Shown: in pieces, positions 63,779 to 64,000 of the stretch
Numbering within the stretch: the stretch's first letter is position 1
How the letters are laid out: the number at the start of each line of letters is the position of its first letter
DNA from: Streptomyces sp. NBC_00690
GTDB taxonomy: Bacteria; Actinomycetota; Actinomycetes; Streptomycetales; Streptomycetaceae
Direction: 5' to 3'
Assembly (NCBI RefSeq): GCF_036226685.1
Contig: NZ_CP109010.1
Location: 124,001 to 188,000 of the forward strand
Length of the DNA: 64,000 nt
Notes under the pieces: generated by a model
What the model was told of the DNA's origin: nothing
Databases searched by the model: none
What the model saw: only the letters and a program-made list of their open reading frames with translations
Translations under genes and position numbers: made by a program

Positions 63779-64000
63779 TCAGAGCGCGGCGCAGATCGCG
63801 GCCAGGGCCAGCAGGGCGAGGGCGGCGAGGATGAGATCGACCGCGCGCCTCAAGCGGCCGTACTTGCGGACCGCGATGGCGGACAGGACGCGAATGCGGG
63901 CGGCGCGGGTGTCCCCGGTCATGCAGGCGCGGATCTCGTCCTCGTCCAGGGATGCCCAGTACGGGAACGACGCGCGGTCGCGTCCGGACAGTCGCGGCCG
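63779..64000 (-). CDS. C-terminal part of a PycTM/DUF5706-like membrane protein (partial)
   Basis: The frame is open to the right edge and ends at TGA 63779. The 73 visible residues read DRASFPYWASLDEDEIRACM, ARIRVLSAIAVRKYGRLRRA and VDLILAALALLALAAICAAL. The pattern (F-h-L-D-E-I...VL-IA-KY-R-RRA then a terminal membrane helix) resembles the end of PycTM/DUF5706 proteins, membrane effectors of Pycsar-type cyclic-nucleotide defence or orphan relatives. The N-terminal part is outside the window, so the assignment is tentative. Confidence 0.5.
   Translation of the reverse strand, partial: RPRLSGRDRASFPYWASLDEDEIRACMTGDTRAARIRVLSAIAVRKYGRLRRAVDLILAALALLALAAICAAL

Overview
The window is high-GC DNA with actinobacterial codon usage and gene families that look like Streptomyces (conservon-like DUF742, plasmid-type ParAB, AAA_33/GGDEF/HIT gene sets, rare TTA leucine codons). 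I see no ribosomal, tRNA or core metabolic genes. A complete partition locus, many insertion-sequence remnants, several toxin/immunity and phage-defence-like genes and many broken genes point to a large, probably linear, plasmid or a chromosome-arm accessory region. This is inferred from content; I saw no replication gene or telomere.

Layout. 1-4.1 kb: a small hypothetical gene, a membrane-anchored NPCBM-like protein, a decayed stretch and a membrane pentapeptide-repeat protein. 4.1-13.6 kb: an island bracketed by two oppositely oriented fragments of one IS3-type element. It holds a kinase-like/STAND/TPR protein (5338-9015), an S-4TM-type putative pore-forming effector (9145-10062) and a second kinase-like protein with a beta-propeller-like C-terminus (10238-12505). 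The right IS fragment cuts an AbiJ-like abortive-infection gene (13291-13573). 14.1-23.4 kb: a KAP-type membrane P-loop NTPase, an orphan RelE-like toxin, a divergent pair (small membrane protein / HTH-coiled-coil-helical-repeat protein), a truncated DUF2075 ATPase, a membrane-anchored EEP hydrolase and an Mrr-like nuclease.

23.8-30.2 kb: the partition region. parA and parB overlap and are followed on one side by twelve copies of the 16-bp palindrome GTTGTCCGCGGACAAC in five clusters over 4.4 kb, three of them inside parB. An APH-family phosphotransferase lies among the clusters. 30.4-33.9 kb: a second divergent small-membrane/HTH-coiled-coil module and a two-gene unknown operon.

35.0-50.7 kb: a polymorphic-toxin locus dominated by a 6,150-bp inverted repeat with a 390-bp loop. 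Each arm encodes about 1,967 identical residues of a secreted RHS/YD-repeat protein, and the two genes end in unrelated 120- and 108-residue tips just outside the arms. Each has its own downstream immunity candidate. A decayed SUKH-like gene lies beside it, and its intact paralogue lies at 59.2 kb. 50.7-64 kb: an IS630-type element with exact ends, a frameshifted HEPN gene, a barstar-domain protein, two broken AAA_33 kinase-like genes, an ASCH/HIT/deoxyribosyltransferase-like operon, a GGDEF gene split around the SUKH-like paralogue, an IS carrying a methyltransferase gene, and the end of a PycTM-like membrane gene.

Working together: partition genes maintain the replicon, while most of the rest looks like inter-bacterial conflict or anti-phage cargo accumulated by transposition and then partly decayed. 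The most interesting items are the kinase-like/S-4TM cluster, the one-sided palindrome array with paired spacing, and the inverted duplicated toxin genes with different tips.
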